Under the pieces are notes generated by a model that did not search any database, was not told where the DNA came from, and saw nothing but the letters and a program-made list of their open reading frames with translations. A stretch of DNA of 64,000 nucleotides, from positions 372,001-436,000 of the forward strand of contig NZ_CATNHF010000001.1 of assembly GCF_950097975.1 (NCBI RefSeq). Direction: 5' to 3'. The DNA comes from Microbacterium sp. T2.11-28. Its GTDB lineage: Bacteria; Actinomycetota; Actinomycetes; Actinomycetales; Microbacteriaceae. Positions 15,201-23,978 of this stretch are shown here, one piece after another; position 1 is the first letter of the stretch; each line of letters starts with the position of its first letter. Position numbers and translations under genes: made by a program.

Positions 15201-17042
15201 ATGACGAGAACCCCTGCACACGTCCACGGTCTGGGCATGCGCATCACCGTGATCGTGCTCGGCGTGCTGCTGGCCGCCATGACGATCCTGTACTTCACCA
15301 CCATCGGGAAGATCGCCGACGGCGCGGTGCGCCTGGACGCCGGCGCCAGCCAGGCCGACGACGGCTCCCGTCAGGTCGCCGACGGCGCAGCGCGCCTGGC
15401 GGGCGGAGCGGGCGACCTGGCCGCGGGAGCGGAAGAGCTCGGCGCGGGCGCCGTCGCGGCGGCGGACGGCGCCTCCGATCTCAGCGCGGGCGCCGGGCGC
15501 GCGTCCACGGGGGCCCGAACCCTCGCTGACGGCGCCGCCACGCTCACCGAGGGCGCCGCATCGGCCGCCGCAGGTGCCGGCCGGCTGAGCGCCGGCGCAG
15601 GATCGGCGGCCGCCGGGGCCGACCGCCTCGCCGCGGGCGCCGCCTCCGCGGCATCCGGCGCGGTGCGGGTGCGCAGCGGCGCGGCCGACATCGCCGCGGG
15701 CGCGGGCAAGGTGTCCGACGGCGCCTCGGCCGCGGCCGCGGGCGCCGCCCGCGTCAGCGGTGGCGCGACCCAGCTCGCGGCGGGAGCGGGCACGCTCTCC
15801 GCCGGCGCGGTGCGCGCCGCCGCCGGGGCCGAGAGCCTCGCCGCCGGCGCCGCCGCTGCGGTCGCGGGAGCGGAGACGCTCGCGCAGAAGACCGCAGCGC
15901 TCGCCACCGGGGTGGTCGGAGCCGACACCTACGCCCGCGGTGTCTACAGCGGCGCGAGCGACTTCGCCGCCCTGCTGTCGAGCACGGTGACCGCCGACGT
16001 GCAGACCCTCGCGGGCTCCCAGACCGCGATCTCCGGCCTCGCCGACGGTGCGGCCGGCAACGCGCAGACCCTTGCGGACGCGCTGGCGGGACTCGCGCAG
16101 TCCGACCCCTCGCTCGAGCCGCTCGCACAGCTCGCCGCCGGCCTCGACCAGCAGGTCGATGCGCTGGGCGCACCCGCGAAGAGCGCTCCCGCGCTCGCTC
16201 ACGGACTCATGCAGGCCTCCGGCGGTGCCGCACAGGTCAAGGCGGGCGTGAGCGCGCTCATCAACGGCGACTCCTCCCGCGGATGGCCCGGGACCGTCGC
16301 TCTGGCCGACGCGGACCGCGGCGCTCCCGCACTCGCACAGGGAGCCGCAAACCTGGCCGAGGGCGTGTCCGCGCTGAGCACCGGCGCACGCGCGCTCTCC
16401 GACGGCACGAAGGAGCTCTCGGGCGGAGCGGCGGCGCTCGCCACCGGGACGACCACCCTCGCCGACGGCGCCGGCGACCTCGCAAGCGGGACCCGCAGCC
16501 TCGCGGGCGGCGCGGGCGCGCTCGCGGACGGCAGCGATACGCTCGCCGGCGGCGCCGCCTCGCTGGCGGACGGCACCCGCACCCTCTCCGCGGGCGCCGG
16601 CAGCCTGGCCTCGGGCACGCGCACGCTGGCCGAAGGCGCGACCTCGCTGAGTGCGGGAACCTCCGCCCTGAGCGCGGGGGCGACGCGTCTCTCGACGGGC
16701 GCAATGGAACTGGCAGACGGCACGGTCGCCCTGTCGGAGGGTGCGTCGTCCCTCGCCGACGGCGTCTCCCGCCTCTCCTCCGGCGCGGCCGCCGTGGCCG
16801 ACGGATCGACCCAGCTGGCAGACGGCTCGGGTGAGCTCGCGACAGGCAGCGCCTCCCTCGCCGACGGCAACGGGCAGATCGCCGCGGGCACCGGGGAGCT
16901 CGCCTCGGCGACCACCGGCGCTGCACCGACGCTGATGCCCTGGCTCCTCGGCGTCCTCCTGGCGGCGCTCATCGCCGCCGGTTTCTGGATCGGTCACCGG
17001 ATCGCGCACCGCGGTCGGGTCGCCGCGCTCGCGACGGCCTGA
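15201..17042 (+). CDS. membrane protein with two long glycine-heptad arrays (YhgE/Pip-like stalk)
   Basis: The 613-residue protein has a membrane segment at about residues 14-36 and another at 579-597, ending in a basic tail. Between them lie two arrays of a 7-residue repeat, roughly G-A-x-x-L-x-x. The first covers about residues 41-236 and the second about 381-573, joined by a non-repetitive domain. Such G-A-x-x-L heptads occur in the outer region of YhgE/Pip and type VII secretion-type membrane proteins, but the multi-helix transporter domain of those proteins is absent. ATG 15201 is preferred over ATG 15189 because GGAG lies 6 bases before it. Function is unknown; a periplasmic or cell-wall stalk is inferred. 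Confidence 0.8.
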   Translation: MTRTPAHVHGLGMRITVIVLGVLLAAMTILYFTTIGKIADGAVRLDAGASQADDGSRQVADGAARLAGGAGDLAAGAEELGAGAVAAADGASDLSAGAGRASTGARTLADGAATLTEGAASAAAGAGRLSAGAGSAAAGADRLAAGAASAASGAVRVRSGAADIAAGAGKVSDGASAAAAGAARVSGGATQLAAGAGTLSAGAVRAAAGAESLAAGAAAAVAGAETLAQKTAALATGVVGADTYARGVYSGASDFAALLSSTVTADVQTLAGSQTAISGLADGAAGNAQTLADALAGLAQSDPSLEPLAQLAAGLDQQVDALGAPAKSAPALAHGLMQASGGAAQVKAGVSALINGDSSRGWPGTVALADADRGAPALAQGAANLAEGVSALSTGARALSDGTKELSGGAAALATGTTTLADGAGDLASGTRSLAGGAGALADGSDTLAGGAASLADGTRTLSAGAGSLASGTRTLAEGATSLSAGTSALSAGATRLSTGAMELADGTVALSEGASSLADGVSRLSSGAAAVADGSTQLADGSGELATGSASLADGNGQIAAGTGELASATTGAAPTLMPWLLGVLLAALIAAGFWIGHRIAHRGRVAALATA

Positions 17043-17070
17043 TCCCCCCAGAGGCAGACCCCCGCAACAG

Positions 17071-17102
17071 CGAAGGCCCCGACCGTGAGGTCGGGGCCTT
17101 CG
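17071..17102. terminator. bidirectional hairpin terminator
   Basis: A perfect 14-bp stem (CGAAGGCCCCGACC and its complement) with a GTGA loop sits between the converging Gly-heptad gene and the oxygenase-like gene. Confidence 0.9.
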
Positions 17103-17118
17103 TCCGGTGGATCGAGGC

Positions 17119-17892
17119 TCAGGCCTCGCTCATCACCGTCACTTCCTTCTGACCGCGGGCGGCGAGGGCCGCCGCGCGGGCTGCAAGACGGCGCGCCTGC
17201 TCGGCCTGACCGGCGTCCAGCGTCTCCTGGTCGACCGGGAAGCTCTCGACGCGGTTCACGCCGTTGTACTTCTCGATGTACGCGTCGAGCTCCGGACCGC
17301 TCGTCCACGACGTGATGAGGCAGTAGCGCGGCGAGTCGCCGTAGTGCGTGGCGGCGTGCCACAGGCGCTGCGTATCGATGATGAGCTGCGCGCCGGCCGG
17401 GAGGGCGATGCGCGTCTCCTCGCTCGGATCGGTGCGGTTCTCACGCAGGACGAAGAAGCTGTCCTTGTCGTCGGTGAGGTTGAAGAAGCTGCGGACCACC
17501 CAGCCCGTGCCGTCGGGGTTGAGGCGGTTGTTGTCGTCCTGGTGCAGGTTGTACAGGCAGTCGGCGTACGTGTTCGGCTGGAGCTCGATGATGCGGCAGC
17601 GGCCGACGTTCGCGCCGGGCTCGAGGGCGCGCTCGGTGAGCGTCGGCGCGATCGCGGTCTGCGAGTCGATCCACACGCCGTCCTTGTCGGTGCGCGGCGG
17701 CTTGTGGTTCCAGAAGCCGTTGCACTCGATCTCGCCCTTGGCCGAGGCCAGCGGCGCGAAGCGCGTGTCACCCGAGGACTTCCAGTCGACGTACTCGACG
17801 TCGAGCCACTCCTTGGGGTCGATCTGCTTGTTGTAGCGGTCGAGGACGACGTATCCCGTCTCCTCCAGAGCAGCGCTCTTGATGTAACCCAT
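17119..17892 (-). CDS. probable 2-oxoglutarate/Fe(II)-dependent oxygenase-like protein
   Basis: I do not recognise a named family for this 257-residue protein, but a jelly-roll oxygenase pattern is visible. H117-x-D119 lies in Y-N-L-H-Q-D-D, His179 in R-L-W-H-A-A-T-H, and Arg189 ten residues later. That spacing fits the H-x-D...H...R facial triad plus 2-oxoglutarate anchor. The last 40 residues form an Ala/Arg/Glu-rich helix. Codon use is native. An iron-box-like palindrome lies 50 bases upstream, consistent with an Fe(II) enzyme whose supply is tied to iron status. Substrate and reaction are unknown; a non-enzymatic cupin-like role remains possible. Confidence 0.62.
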   Translation of the reverse strand: MGYIKSAALEETGYVVLDRYNKQIDPKEWLDVEYVDWKSSGDTRFAPLASAKGEIECNGFWNHKPPRTDKDGVWIDSQTAIAPTLTERALEPGANVGRCRIIELQPNTYADCLYNLHQDDNNRLNPDGTGWVVRSFFNLTDDKDSFFVLRENRTDPSEETRIALPAGAQLIIDTQRLWHAATHYGDSPRYCLITSWTSGPELDAYIEKYNGVNRVESFPVDQETLDAGQAEQARRLAARAAALAARGQKEVTVMSEA

Positions 17893-17941
17893 GACGAATC
17901 ATGCCCTTTCCGCGGACCAGCGAAGTTTTTACAGGTCCGAC

Positions 17942-17954
17942 TTAGGCAAGCCTA
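17942..17954. promoter_or_regulatory. DtxR/IdeR-like iron box
   Basis: TTAGGCAAGCCTA contains the exact palindrome TAGGC-AA-GCCTA and resembles the left two thirds of the DtxR/IdeR consensus TTAGGTTAGCCTAACCTAA. It lies in the 123-base divergent gap, 50 bases before the oxygenase-like gene and 62 bases before the restriction gene. Repression under iron-replete conditions is predicted for one or both. Confidence 0.5.
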
Positions 17955-18015
17955 CAGAGGCGATCTGAGCGGCCGATTAGACTCGTCGGGGGTTCCGAGG
18001 AGCGATACGGAGAAC

Positions 18016-20028
18016 ATGAGCACTGCCACGAATGTCGATGCGACCGCCGTCAACACGATCGGCTGGCTCTCGGCATCCGACACCACCATCGTCGTGCCCG
18101 TGTACCAGCGCCAGTACCGGTGGGACATCGGCGGGTGCGAGCAGCTGCTGGGCGACATCCGCGCCGTCGCCGACACCGACGACGCGCACACCCACTTCAT
18201 CGGCTCCATCCTGTCGACGGCCTCGACCGCCGATGCCGACGACGCCCATCTCGTGCTCATCGACGGTCAGCAGCGCATCACGACCCTGATGCTGCTGGTC
18301 GCCGCCCTGCACCACACCCTGGCCGCCTCCGACCCGGAGCTCGCGGCGGAGCTCGCCCGCGTGCTCGTGCGCGCCGACGACCCGGCACGCACGAAGCTCC
18401 GGCCGCACCGCGCCTGGGCGGACGTGTTCGAGAGCGTGGTGCTCGACCGGCGGTCGGCGGGTGACGAGAACCGCGAGTCGCGGTTCGACGACAACTACGC
18501 GTTCTTCCGCAGTCAGATCCGCCCCGACGAGGCCGCGCACATCTGGCGGGGTCTGCAGAAGCTCGAGCACGTCTCGATCACCCTCGGCGGCGAGGCGAAC
18601 GCACAGCAGATCTTCGAGAGCCTGAACTCCACGGGAGAGCCGCTGCGCGACCACGAGCTCATCCACAACTACGTGCTCATGGGCCTCTCGCACGCCGAGC
18701 AGACCGAGATCGAGAACGAGTACTGGCTGCCGATCGAGCAGAACACCGGCGAGCAGATCGGCTCGTTCTGGCGGCACTACCTCGTGATGCTGACCGGTCG
18801 GGAGGTGACCGTCGTCGGGGAGCGGGGCGTCTACGACGCCTTCCGGCACGAGTTCCCCCGGCTCGGGATCGAGACGCTGCGCGCGCACGCCGCGCAGTGG
18901 CGCGAGCTGTCGGAGATCTACCGCACGCTACTGGACCCGGCGCGCACGCCCGACCCCGAGATCGGCCGGCAGATCGCCTACCTCAACACCTTCGGCCGCG
19001 GCATGTATCCCCTCGTCATGCGCCTGTACCGCGATCACCTGCACGGGGCGCTGGGCGTCGACGAGCTCATCGCCTCCCTCGAGCACCTGCAGTCCCTCCT
19101 CCTGCGCCGCAAGGTGGTGGGCCTGCCCAACGACCGCCTCGTCGCACGCCTGTGCCGCGCTGCCGACGAGGGGCGTGACGCGCTCGTCCTGGCCATCGCC
19201 CGCATCACCCCGTCGGACGAGCGCGCGCGAGTGGGCCTGAAGTACGGCGACCTCCCCCACGCGTCCTACGTGCTCGGGCGCCTCGCGGGGGTGGATGCGC
19301 ACGACGGCCTCGATCTCGAGCACGTCGTGCCGCTCGCTCCCGGCGACGACTGGAGCGGCGACGGAGTCCGCCGCTGGGCGGAGTACTCCGACGACGAGCA
19401 GAACGCCCACCGCGCGCTCGCACAGACGCTCGGCAACCTCACGCTGCTGGAGGCCGAACTGGCGGACCGCGCCTTCGACGCCCCGTTCCCCGCGAAGCGG
19501 CCGATCTACGCCGAGAGCGCCATCGTCCCCACCCGGGAGCTGGCCGACGCCCAGGCCTGGGGAACGGCGGACATCGCCGCACGCACCGAGCGGCTCACGG
19601 CACGGTTCGTCGAGGTGTGGGAGCGCCCCGCCGTCGTGGGCATCGACGACGACAACCTCACCCCCATCCTGGACGCCAAGAAGCGGCGCGGCTGGCCGAG
19701 AGGATGGCAGCGCGAGTTCGACTACGTCGAGTTCCGGGGCGAGCACTGGGAGGTCAAGGACGTCCGCTACCTCTTCAACCGCGTGTTCAAGCGCCTGTGG
19801 GCCGACTCGCGCCAGAGCGTGATCGACTTCAGCGCACGCCGCGGCGGGCCGCTGTATCCCGCGATGGCGTGGAACGGGCAGTGGGACGAGATCGCCGAGG
19901 GCCAGTACCTCTACATGGGCTGGGACTCGAAGTACATGATGACCGCCGTGCAGGGCGTGCTCGACGAAGCCGGCTGGGCATCCGAGGTGTTCCTCAAGTA
20001 CTCCTACATCGGCGACGCGATGTCCTGA
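18016..20028 (+). CDS. GmrSD-type (DUF262-DUF1524) modification-dependent restriction enzyme
   Basis: This single 670-residue chain fuses both halves of the GmrSD family of type IV restriction enzymes, which cut modified phage DNA. The DUF262 half shows V-P-V-Y-Q-R-Q-Y-R-W near residue 30 and the nucleotide-handling D-G-Q-Q-R-I-T-T-L at 83-91. The DUF1524 nuclease half carries the His-Asn-His-like L-E-H-V-V-P-L (His436) and G-N-L-T-L (473-477). About 150 further residues at the C-terminus, rich in aromatic residues, match nothing I recognise. No methylase or partner gene is adjacent. Antiphage defence is inferred from the family. Confidence 0.85.
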   Translation: MSTATNVDATAVNTIGWLSASDTTIVVPVYQRQYRWDIGGCEQLLGDIRAVADTDDAHTHFIGSILSTASTADADDAHLVLIDGQQRITTLMLLVAALHHTLAASDPELAAELARVLVRADDPARTKLRPHRAWADVFESVVLDRRSAGDENRESRFDDNYAFFRSQIRPDEAAHIWRGLQKLEHVSITLGGEANAQQIFESLNSTGEPLRDHELIHNYVLMGLSHAEQTEIENEYWLPIEQNTGEQIGSFWRHYLVMLTGREVTVVGERGVYDAFRHEFPRLGIETLRAHAAQWRELSEIYRTLLDPARTPDPEIGRQIAYLNTFGRGMYPLVMRLYRDHLHGALGVDELIASLEHLQSLLLRRKVVGLPNDRLVARLCRAADEGRDALVLAIARITPSDERARVGLKYGDLPHASYVLGRLAGVDAHDGLDLEHVVPLAPGDDWSGDGVRRWAEYSDDEQNAHRALAQTLGNLTLLEAELADRAFDAPFPAKRPIYAESAIVPTRELADAQAWGTADIAARTERLTARFVEVWERPAVVGIDDDNLTPILDAKKRRGWPRGWQREFDYVEFRGEHWEVKDVRYLFNRVFKRLWADSRQSVIDFSARRGGPLYPAMAWNGQWDEIAEGQYLYMGWDSKYMMTAVQGVLDEAGWASEVFLKYSYIGDAMS

Positions 20029-20077
20029 CGCTCGCGCCGCGAAACGCCGGGTCCCCGAGGGGCACCGACCGCAATGC

Positions 20078-20103
20078 AAAACCCCCGCCTGAGCGGGGGT
20101 TTT
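20078..20103 (+). terminator. intrinsic terminator after the restriction gene
   Basis: AAAACCCCCGC, loop CTGA, GCGGGGGTTTT: an 11-bp stem followed by T residues, 49 bases after the stop codon. It also faces the minus-strand tRNA-Gln, whose 3' end is 6 bases away. Confidence 0.88.
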
Positions 20104-20108
20104 CCTTG

Positions 20109-20180
20109 CTGGGGTACCTGGACTCGAACCAAGAACAACTGAACCAGAATCAGCCGTGTTGCCAATTACACCATACCCCA
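20109..20180 (-). tRNA. tRNA-Gln (CTG anticodon)
   Basis: Reading from 20180, acceptor TGGGGTA pairs with TACCCCA. The anticodon arm GCTGA-TTCTGGT-TCAGT gives CTG, decoding CAG. The T-arm is CTTGG-TTCGAGT-CCAGG. The 3' CCA is not encoded. It lies close to glutamyl-tRNA synthetase, whose product may charge it if this organism uses the indirect GatCAB route. Confidence 0.95.
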
Positions 20181-20286
20181 AGGGCTTTACGACCGGAGTC
20201 GCACCGAGGATCGAGTCTACCTGACGCGGAGGGCCTCTCCAAACCAGCCGGGCTCCGGGCGTGGCGCGCCTGCCCGCGCCGCGGAC

Positions 20287-21801
20287 TCAGGCGAGTCGCT
20301 CGCGCGGGGCGTCCAGGCGGCGGAGGGATTCGGCACGACCGAGGAGCTCCATCGACTCGAACAGCGGCGGCGACACCCGCCGGCCGCTGACCGCGACACG
20401 GAGCGGACCGTAGGCGACGCGCGGCTTCAATCCCAGGCCGTCGATCAGGGCGGCCGACAGCGCGTCCTGCACGGAGGCCGCCGTGAACGACTCCTCCGGC
20501 AGCGCCTCGAGTGCGGCGACCGAGGCCGTGAGCACCTCGCCGGCGTTCGCGGGGAGGCTCTTGAGCGCATCCTCGTCGTACACGACCTCATCGCGGAAGA
20601 GGAAGCCGAGGAGTCCCGGGGCCTCCCCCAGCAGCTGCATGCGCTCCTGCACGAGCGGCGCGGCGGCATCCAGGATCTGCTGCTGCTGCGCCGTCGGCGG
20701 CTCGGAAACCAGCCCGGCGGCGGCGAGGTACGGCACCAGACGGGCGGCGAAGTCGCCGGGCTCGAGCATCCGGATGTGGTCGCCGTTGATCGACTCGGCC
20801 TTCTTCTGGTCGAAGCGGGCCGGGTTCGGGTTGACGTCGGCGATGTCGAAGGCGGCGATGAACTCGTCGAGCGAGAACACGTCGCGGTCGGCCGCGATCG
20901 ACCAGCCGAGAAGGGCGAGGTAGTTCAGCAGTCCCTCGTGGATGAAGCCCTTCTCGCGCTGCAGGAAGAGATCGGCCTGCGGGTCGCGCTTGGAGAGCTT
21001 CTTGTTGCCGGTCTCGCCGAGCACGAGCGGCATGTGACCGAAGCGCGGCACGAAGGGCGTGACACCGGCGTCGATGAGCGCCGCGTAGAGGGCGAGCTGG
21101 CGCGCGGTGGACGGCATCAGGTCCTCGCCGCGGATGACGTGCGTGATGCCCATGAGGGCGTCGTCGACCGGGTTGGTGAAGGTGTACAGCGCCTGACCGC
21201 CCGCGCGCACGACCACGAAGTCGGGGAACGAGCCGGCGGGGAAGGTCACTTCGCCGCGGATCAGGTCGACATAGGTGAGGTCGTGGTCCGGAACGCGCAG
21301 ACGCCAGGCAGGCTCGCGTCCCTCCGCGCGGAACGCCGCCTTCTCCTCGTCGGTCAGGTGCCGGTCGTGGTTGTCGTAGCCGAGCTGCGTGGCGCGACCG
21401 TTCGCCGTGTTGCGGGCGTCGATCTCCTCGGCGGTCGAGTAGGACTCGTAGACCGCTCCGCTGTCGATCAGGCGCTGCAGCACGTCCGCGTAGATGTCCG
21501 AGCGCTGCGACTGCCGGTACGGCCCGTGCGGTCCGCCCTTCTCCACACCCTCGTCCCAGTCGATCTTCAGCCAGGTGAGCGCATCGACCAGCTGGCGATA
21601 GCTCTCCTCGCTGTCCCGCGCGGCGTCGGTGTCCTCCACGCGGAAGATCAGCTTGCCGCCCGTGTGGCGGGCGTACGCCCAATTGTAGAGCGCCGTGCGG
21701 ACCATGCCGACGTGCGGCAGACCCGTCGGCGACGGGCAGAACCGGACGCGGACGTCGGTTCCGGAGGCGGTGGTGGTGCGGGGATCGATCGCGGCAGACA
21801 T
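20287..21801 (-). CDS. gltX: glutamate--tRNA ligase
   Basis: This class I synthetase attaches glutamate to tRNA-Glu. The 504-residue length is typical. The HIGH-type motif is seen as [11 protein letters not shown] near residue 25. The KMSKS-type loop is N-K-K-L-S-K-R-D near residue 260. It lies 10 bases downstream of a LysR-type gene on the same strand, though shared transcription would be incidental. tRNA-Gln is just downstream and tRNA-Glu is 10 kb away. Confidence 0.97.
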   Translation of the reverse strand: MSAAIDPRTTTASGTDVRVRFCPSPTGLPHVGMVRTALYNWAYARHTGGKLIFRVEDTDAARDSEESYRQLVDALTWLKIDWDEGVEKGGPHGPYRQSQRSDIYADVLQRLIDSGAVYESYSTAEEIDARNTANGRATQLGYDNHDRHLTDEEKAAFRAEGREPAWRLRVPDHDLTYVDLIRGEVTFPAGSFPDFVVVRAGGQALYTFTNPVDDALMGITHVIRGEDLMPSTARQLALYAALIDAGVTPFVPRFGHMPLVLGETGNKKLSKRDPQADLFLQREKGFIHEGLLNYLALLGWSIAADRDVFSLDEFIAAFDIADVNPNPARFDQKKAESINGDHIRMLEPGDFAARLVPYLAAAGLVSEPPTAQQQQILDAAAPLVQERMQLLGEAPGLLGFLFRDEVVYDEDALKSLPANAGEVLTASVAALEALPEESFTAASVQDALSAALIDGLGLKPRVAYGPLRVAVSGRRVSPPLFESMELLGRAESLRRLDAPRERLA

Positions 21802-21811
21802 CCTGCCCAGT

Positions 21812-22819
21812 CTAGTTCGCGGCGGCCGTCTCCTTCGTGGCGGCGGCCGTCGACTTCGTGGCGGCGGCCGTCTCCTTCGTGGCGGCGGCCGTCGACTCGG
21901 CGACGGCGCGCTCGAGCATCGCGAGCACAGCGGCCACGGCAGGGATCCGCTCGGCGCCGCGCGCGGTCACCAGGTGGATGGCCCGCTCCTCCCCGCGCGG
22001 CAGGCGGCGGGTGACCACCCCCGGCAGCACGGGGAACGATGCGACGCCCAGCGACGGGAGCATCGCCACCCCGATCCCCTGGGCGACCAGGCCCTCCACC
22101 GCCACGACGTTGTCGGTCTCGAAACCGATGCGCGGGGTGAACCCGGCGCGCTCGCAGAGCTCCAGGAGGTGGCCGCGGCACCGCGGACATCCCGCGATCC
22201 AGTTCTCGTCGGCCAGAGCGGCCGCATCGACGACCGCTCCCCCGGCGGCGGGGTGACCGGCGGGGAGCACGACGAGCAGATCGTCCCGTCCCACCCGGCG
22301 GACGGCGAGACCGCGGGCGCTCTCGCGATGGGGGTCGGCGCGGTCGCCGGGGTAGGCGAAGGTGAGCGCGATGTCCGCGCGGTCCTCGCGGACGGCGGCG
22401 ACCGCCTCGGGCGGCTCGGCCTCGACATAGGTGACCGTGATCCCGGGCTCGGCCTCCGCGATCCGCGCGAGCACCCGGGGCAGGATCGTCGGCGTGGCGG
22501 ACGGGAACCCGACCAGCCGCACAGTCGCGGCGCGCAGCCCGCGCAGCGCGGCGAGCTCCCCCGCGGCCGCATCGAGCGCGGTCGTCACCGCCGGCGCGTG
22601 GCGGGCGAGGACGCGGCCCGCCTGCGTCAGGCGCACGCGCCTGCCGACCCGCTCGACGATCGGGAGCCCGAGGCGGGCCTCGAGGCGGCGCACCTGCTGG
22701 CTGATGGCGGGCTGGCTATATCCGAGGAGCTTCGCTGCGCCTGTCAGCGACCCCGCGTCGGCCACCGCCTTGGCGATGCGCACTGCGTGGATGTCGAAGT
22801 CGGCTGCATCGTCGGTCAC
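21812..22819 (-). CDS. LysR-family transcriptional regulator with repeat tail
   Basis: The N-terminal winged helix-turn-helix is clear ([21 protein letters not shown], about residues 20-45). A periplasmic-binding-like effector domain follows. The last 26 residues are a tandem heptad repeat, T-A-A-A-T-K-E/S, unusual for LysR proteins. The start is the GTG at 22819, with no strong ribosome site. It diverges from a PLP-dependent enzyme gene across an 81-base gap holding a palindrome, so it probably activates that neighbour. The effector is unknown. Confidence 0.87.
   Translation of the reverse strand: MTDDAADFDIHAVRIAKAVADAGSLTGAAKLLGYSQPAISQQVRRLEARLGLPIVERVGRRVRLTQAGRVLARHAPAVTTALDAAAGELAALRGLRAATVRLVGFPSATPTILPRVLARIAEAEPGITVTYVEAEPPEAVAAVREDRADIALTFAYPGDRADPHRESARGLAVRRVGRDDLLVVLPAGHPAAGGAVVDAAALADENWIAGCPRCRGHLLELCERAGFTPRIGFETDNVVAVEGLVAQGIGVAMLPSLGVASFPVLPGVVTRRLPRGEERAIHLVTARGAERIPAVAAVLAMLERAVAESTAAATKETAAATKSTAAATKETAAAN
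21815..21898 (-). repeat. 21-base tandem coding repeat at the end of the LysR gene
   Basis: About 3.7 copies of a 21-base unit encode T-A-A-A-T-K followed alternately by E or S. The alternation means the copies are really a 42-base higher-order unit. The unit is in frame, so copy-number change would lengthen or shorten the tail without a frameshift. Confidence 0.8.
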
Positions 22820-22832
22820 CCAGATACATAAC

Positions 22833-22849
22833 CATTCATCATGTGAATG
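22833..22849. promoter_or_regulatory. LysR-type operator palindrome
   Basis: CATTCA-TCATG-TGAATG is a perfect 6-bp inverted repeat with a 5-base centre in the divergent gap. It contains the T-N11-A pattern that LysR regulators recognise. It starts 14 bases before the regulator's GTG on its own strand. Confidence 0.55.
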
Positions 22850-22900
22850 ATGCAACACCTGCCGTAGACGAATGAGTGCTCGCCCGCGAAAGTGGATGCC

Positions 22901-23971
22901 ATGCCCGCCACCCTGCTCGGCACCACCCCTTCCGCCTCGGCCGCCCTTCGCGCCGAGTTCACCGACGGCGCGGGCTATCTGGCTGCGTGCACCGCGGGAC
23001 TGCCCATGGTCTCGACCCGGGCGGCGATCGCCGCCGACCTCGTCCGGTGGCCCGACCTCGGGAGGTACACGCGCGCCGCCGAGGCGAGCCGGTCCTACGC
23101 GGCGCGGCTGCTCGGAGTGGCGGCGGAACGCGTCGCGATCGGATCGCAGACCTCGGTCATGGCCGGCCTGCTCGCCGCGTCGCTCCCCGACGGGGCCGAG
23201 GTGCTCTGCGCGGCCGACGAGTTCTCCTCGATCGTGCTGCCGTTCGTGCACGCCGGCCGAGGGATCACCGTGCGCACCGCCCCGCTGTCCGACCTGGCGG
23301 ACGCCGTCGGGCCGAAGACGGATCTGGTCGTCTTCTCGCTCGTGCAGTCCGCCTGCGGGACCGTCGCCGACGGAGCGGCGATCGCCGCCGCGGCCCGGGC
23401 GCACGGTGCGCGCACGCTCTGCGACGTCACGCAGGCCGCGGGATGGATGCCGGTGGCCGGCGAGCTCTTCGACGCCGTCGTCTGCCACGCCTACAAGTGG
23501 CTCTGCGCCCCGCGCGGCGTGGCGTTCCTCGCGATCTCGGCGGAGTACGCACAGACCGTCCGGCCGATCCACGCGGGCTGGTATGCAGGCCATGACCCGT
23601 GGGCATCGTGCTACGGCGGAAACGCTGTGCTCGCGGAGGACGCGCGGCGCTTCGACGTGTCCCCCGCGTGGCAGGCGTTCCTCGGTGCGGAGCCCGCACT
23701 CCGGGCCTTCGCCGACGCGCACATGCCGGCGATCGCGTCGCACACGACGGCCCTCGCCGCCGCCTTCCGTGAGCGCTGCGACCGTCCCGCCGCGCCGTCG
23801 GCCCGCCCGAGCGCGATCGTGAGCTGGCCGGACGCCGACGGAGACGATCTCGCGCGACTGACGGCCGCCGGGATCGCGGCCTCGGGCCGAAACGGCCGTG
23901 CCCGCCTCGCCTTCCACATCTTCAACGACGAGGACGACGTCGATCGCGCGGCCCGCGCTCTCGGCCGCTGA
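22901..23971 (+). CDS. aminotransferase class V-fold PLP enzyme
   Basis: The 356-residue protein has the class V aminotransferase (kynureninase/cysteine desulfurase-like) fold. The PLP lysine is Lys199 in C-H-A-Y-K-W-L-C-A-P-R-G. The PLP-pyridine Asp is Asp175 in C-D-V-T-Q-A-A-G-W-M-P-V. The N-terminal Y-L-A-A-C-T-A-G-L-P region fits kynureninase relatives. A GTG at 22892 would add three residues; neither start has a strong ribosome site. It diverges from the LysR gene, its probable regulator, and converges with an MFS gene. Kynurenine, cysteine or other amino-acid substrates cannot be distinguished. Confidence 0.8.
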   Translation: MPATLLGTTPSASAALRAEFTDGAGYLAACTAGLPMVSTRAAIAADLVRWPDLGRYTRAAEASRSYAARLLGVAAERVAIGSQTSVMAGLLAASLPDGAEVLCAADEFSSIVLPFVHAGRGITVRTAPLSDLADAVGPKTDLVVFSLVQSACGTVADGAAIAAAARAHGARTLCDVTQAAGWMPVAGELFDAVVCHAYKWLCAPRGVAFLAISAEYAQTVRPIHAGWYAGHDPWASCYGGNAVLAEDARRFDVSPAWQAFLGAEPALRAFADAHMPAIASHTTALAAAFRERCDRPAAPSARPSAIVSWPDADGDDLARLTAAGIAASGRNGRARLAFHIFNDEDDVDRAARALGR

Positions 23972-23978
23972 CGGCCGG

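Noticed and set aside
15198-17009. 603-codon open frame on the minus strand across the glycine-heptad gene
   Set aside because: It mirrors the plus-strand repeats. GC-rich periodic DNA keeps all frames open; the sense frame has signal/anchor segments and a ribosome site.
21815-21898. Short CRISPR-like array
   Set aside because: The units are adjacent 21-base coding heptads with no spacers and no cas genes nearby.
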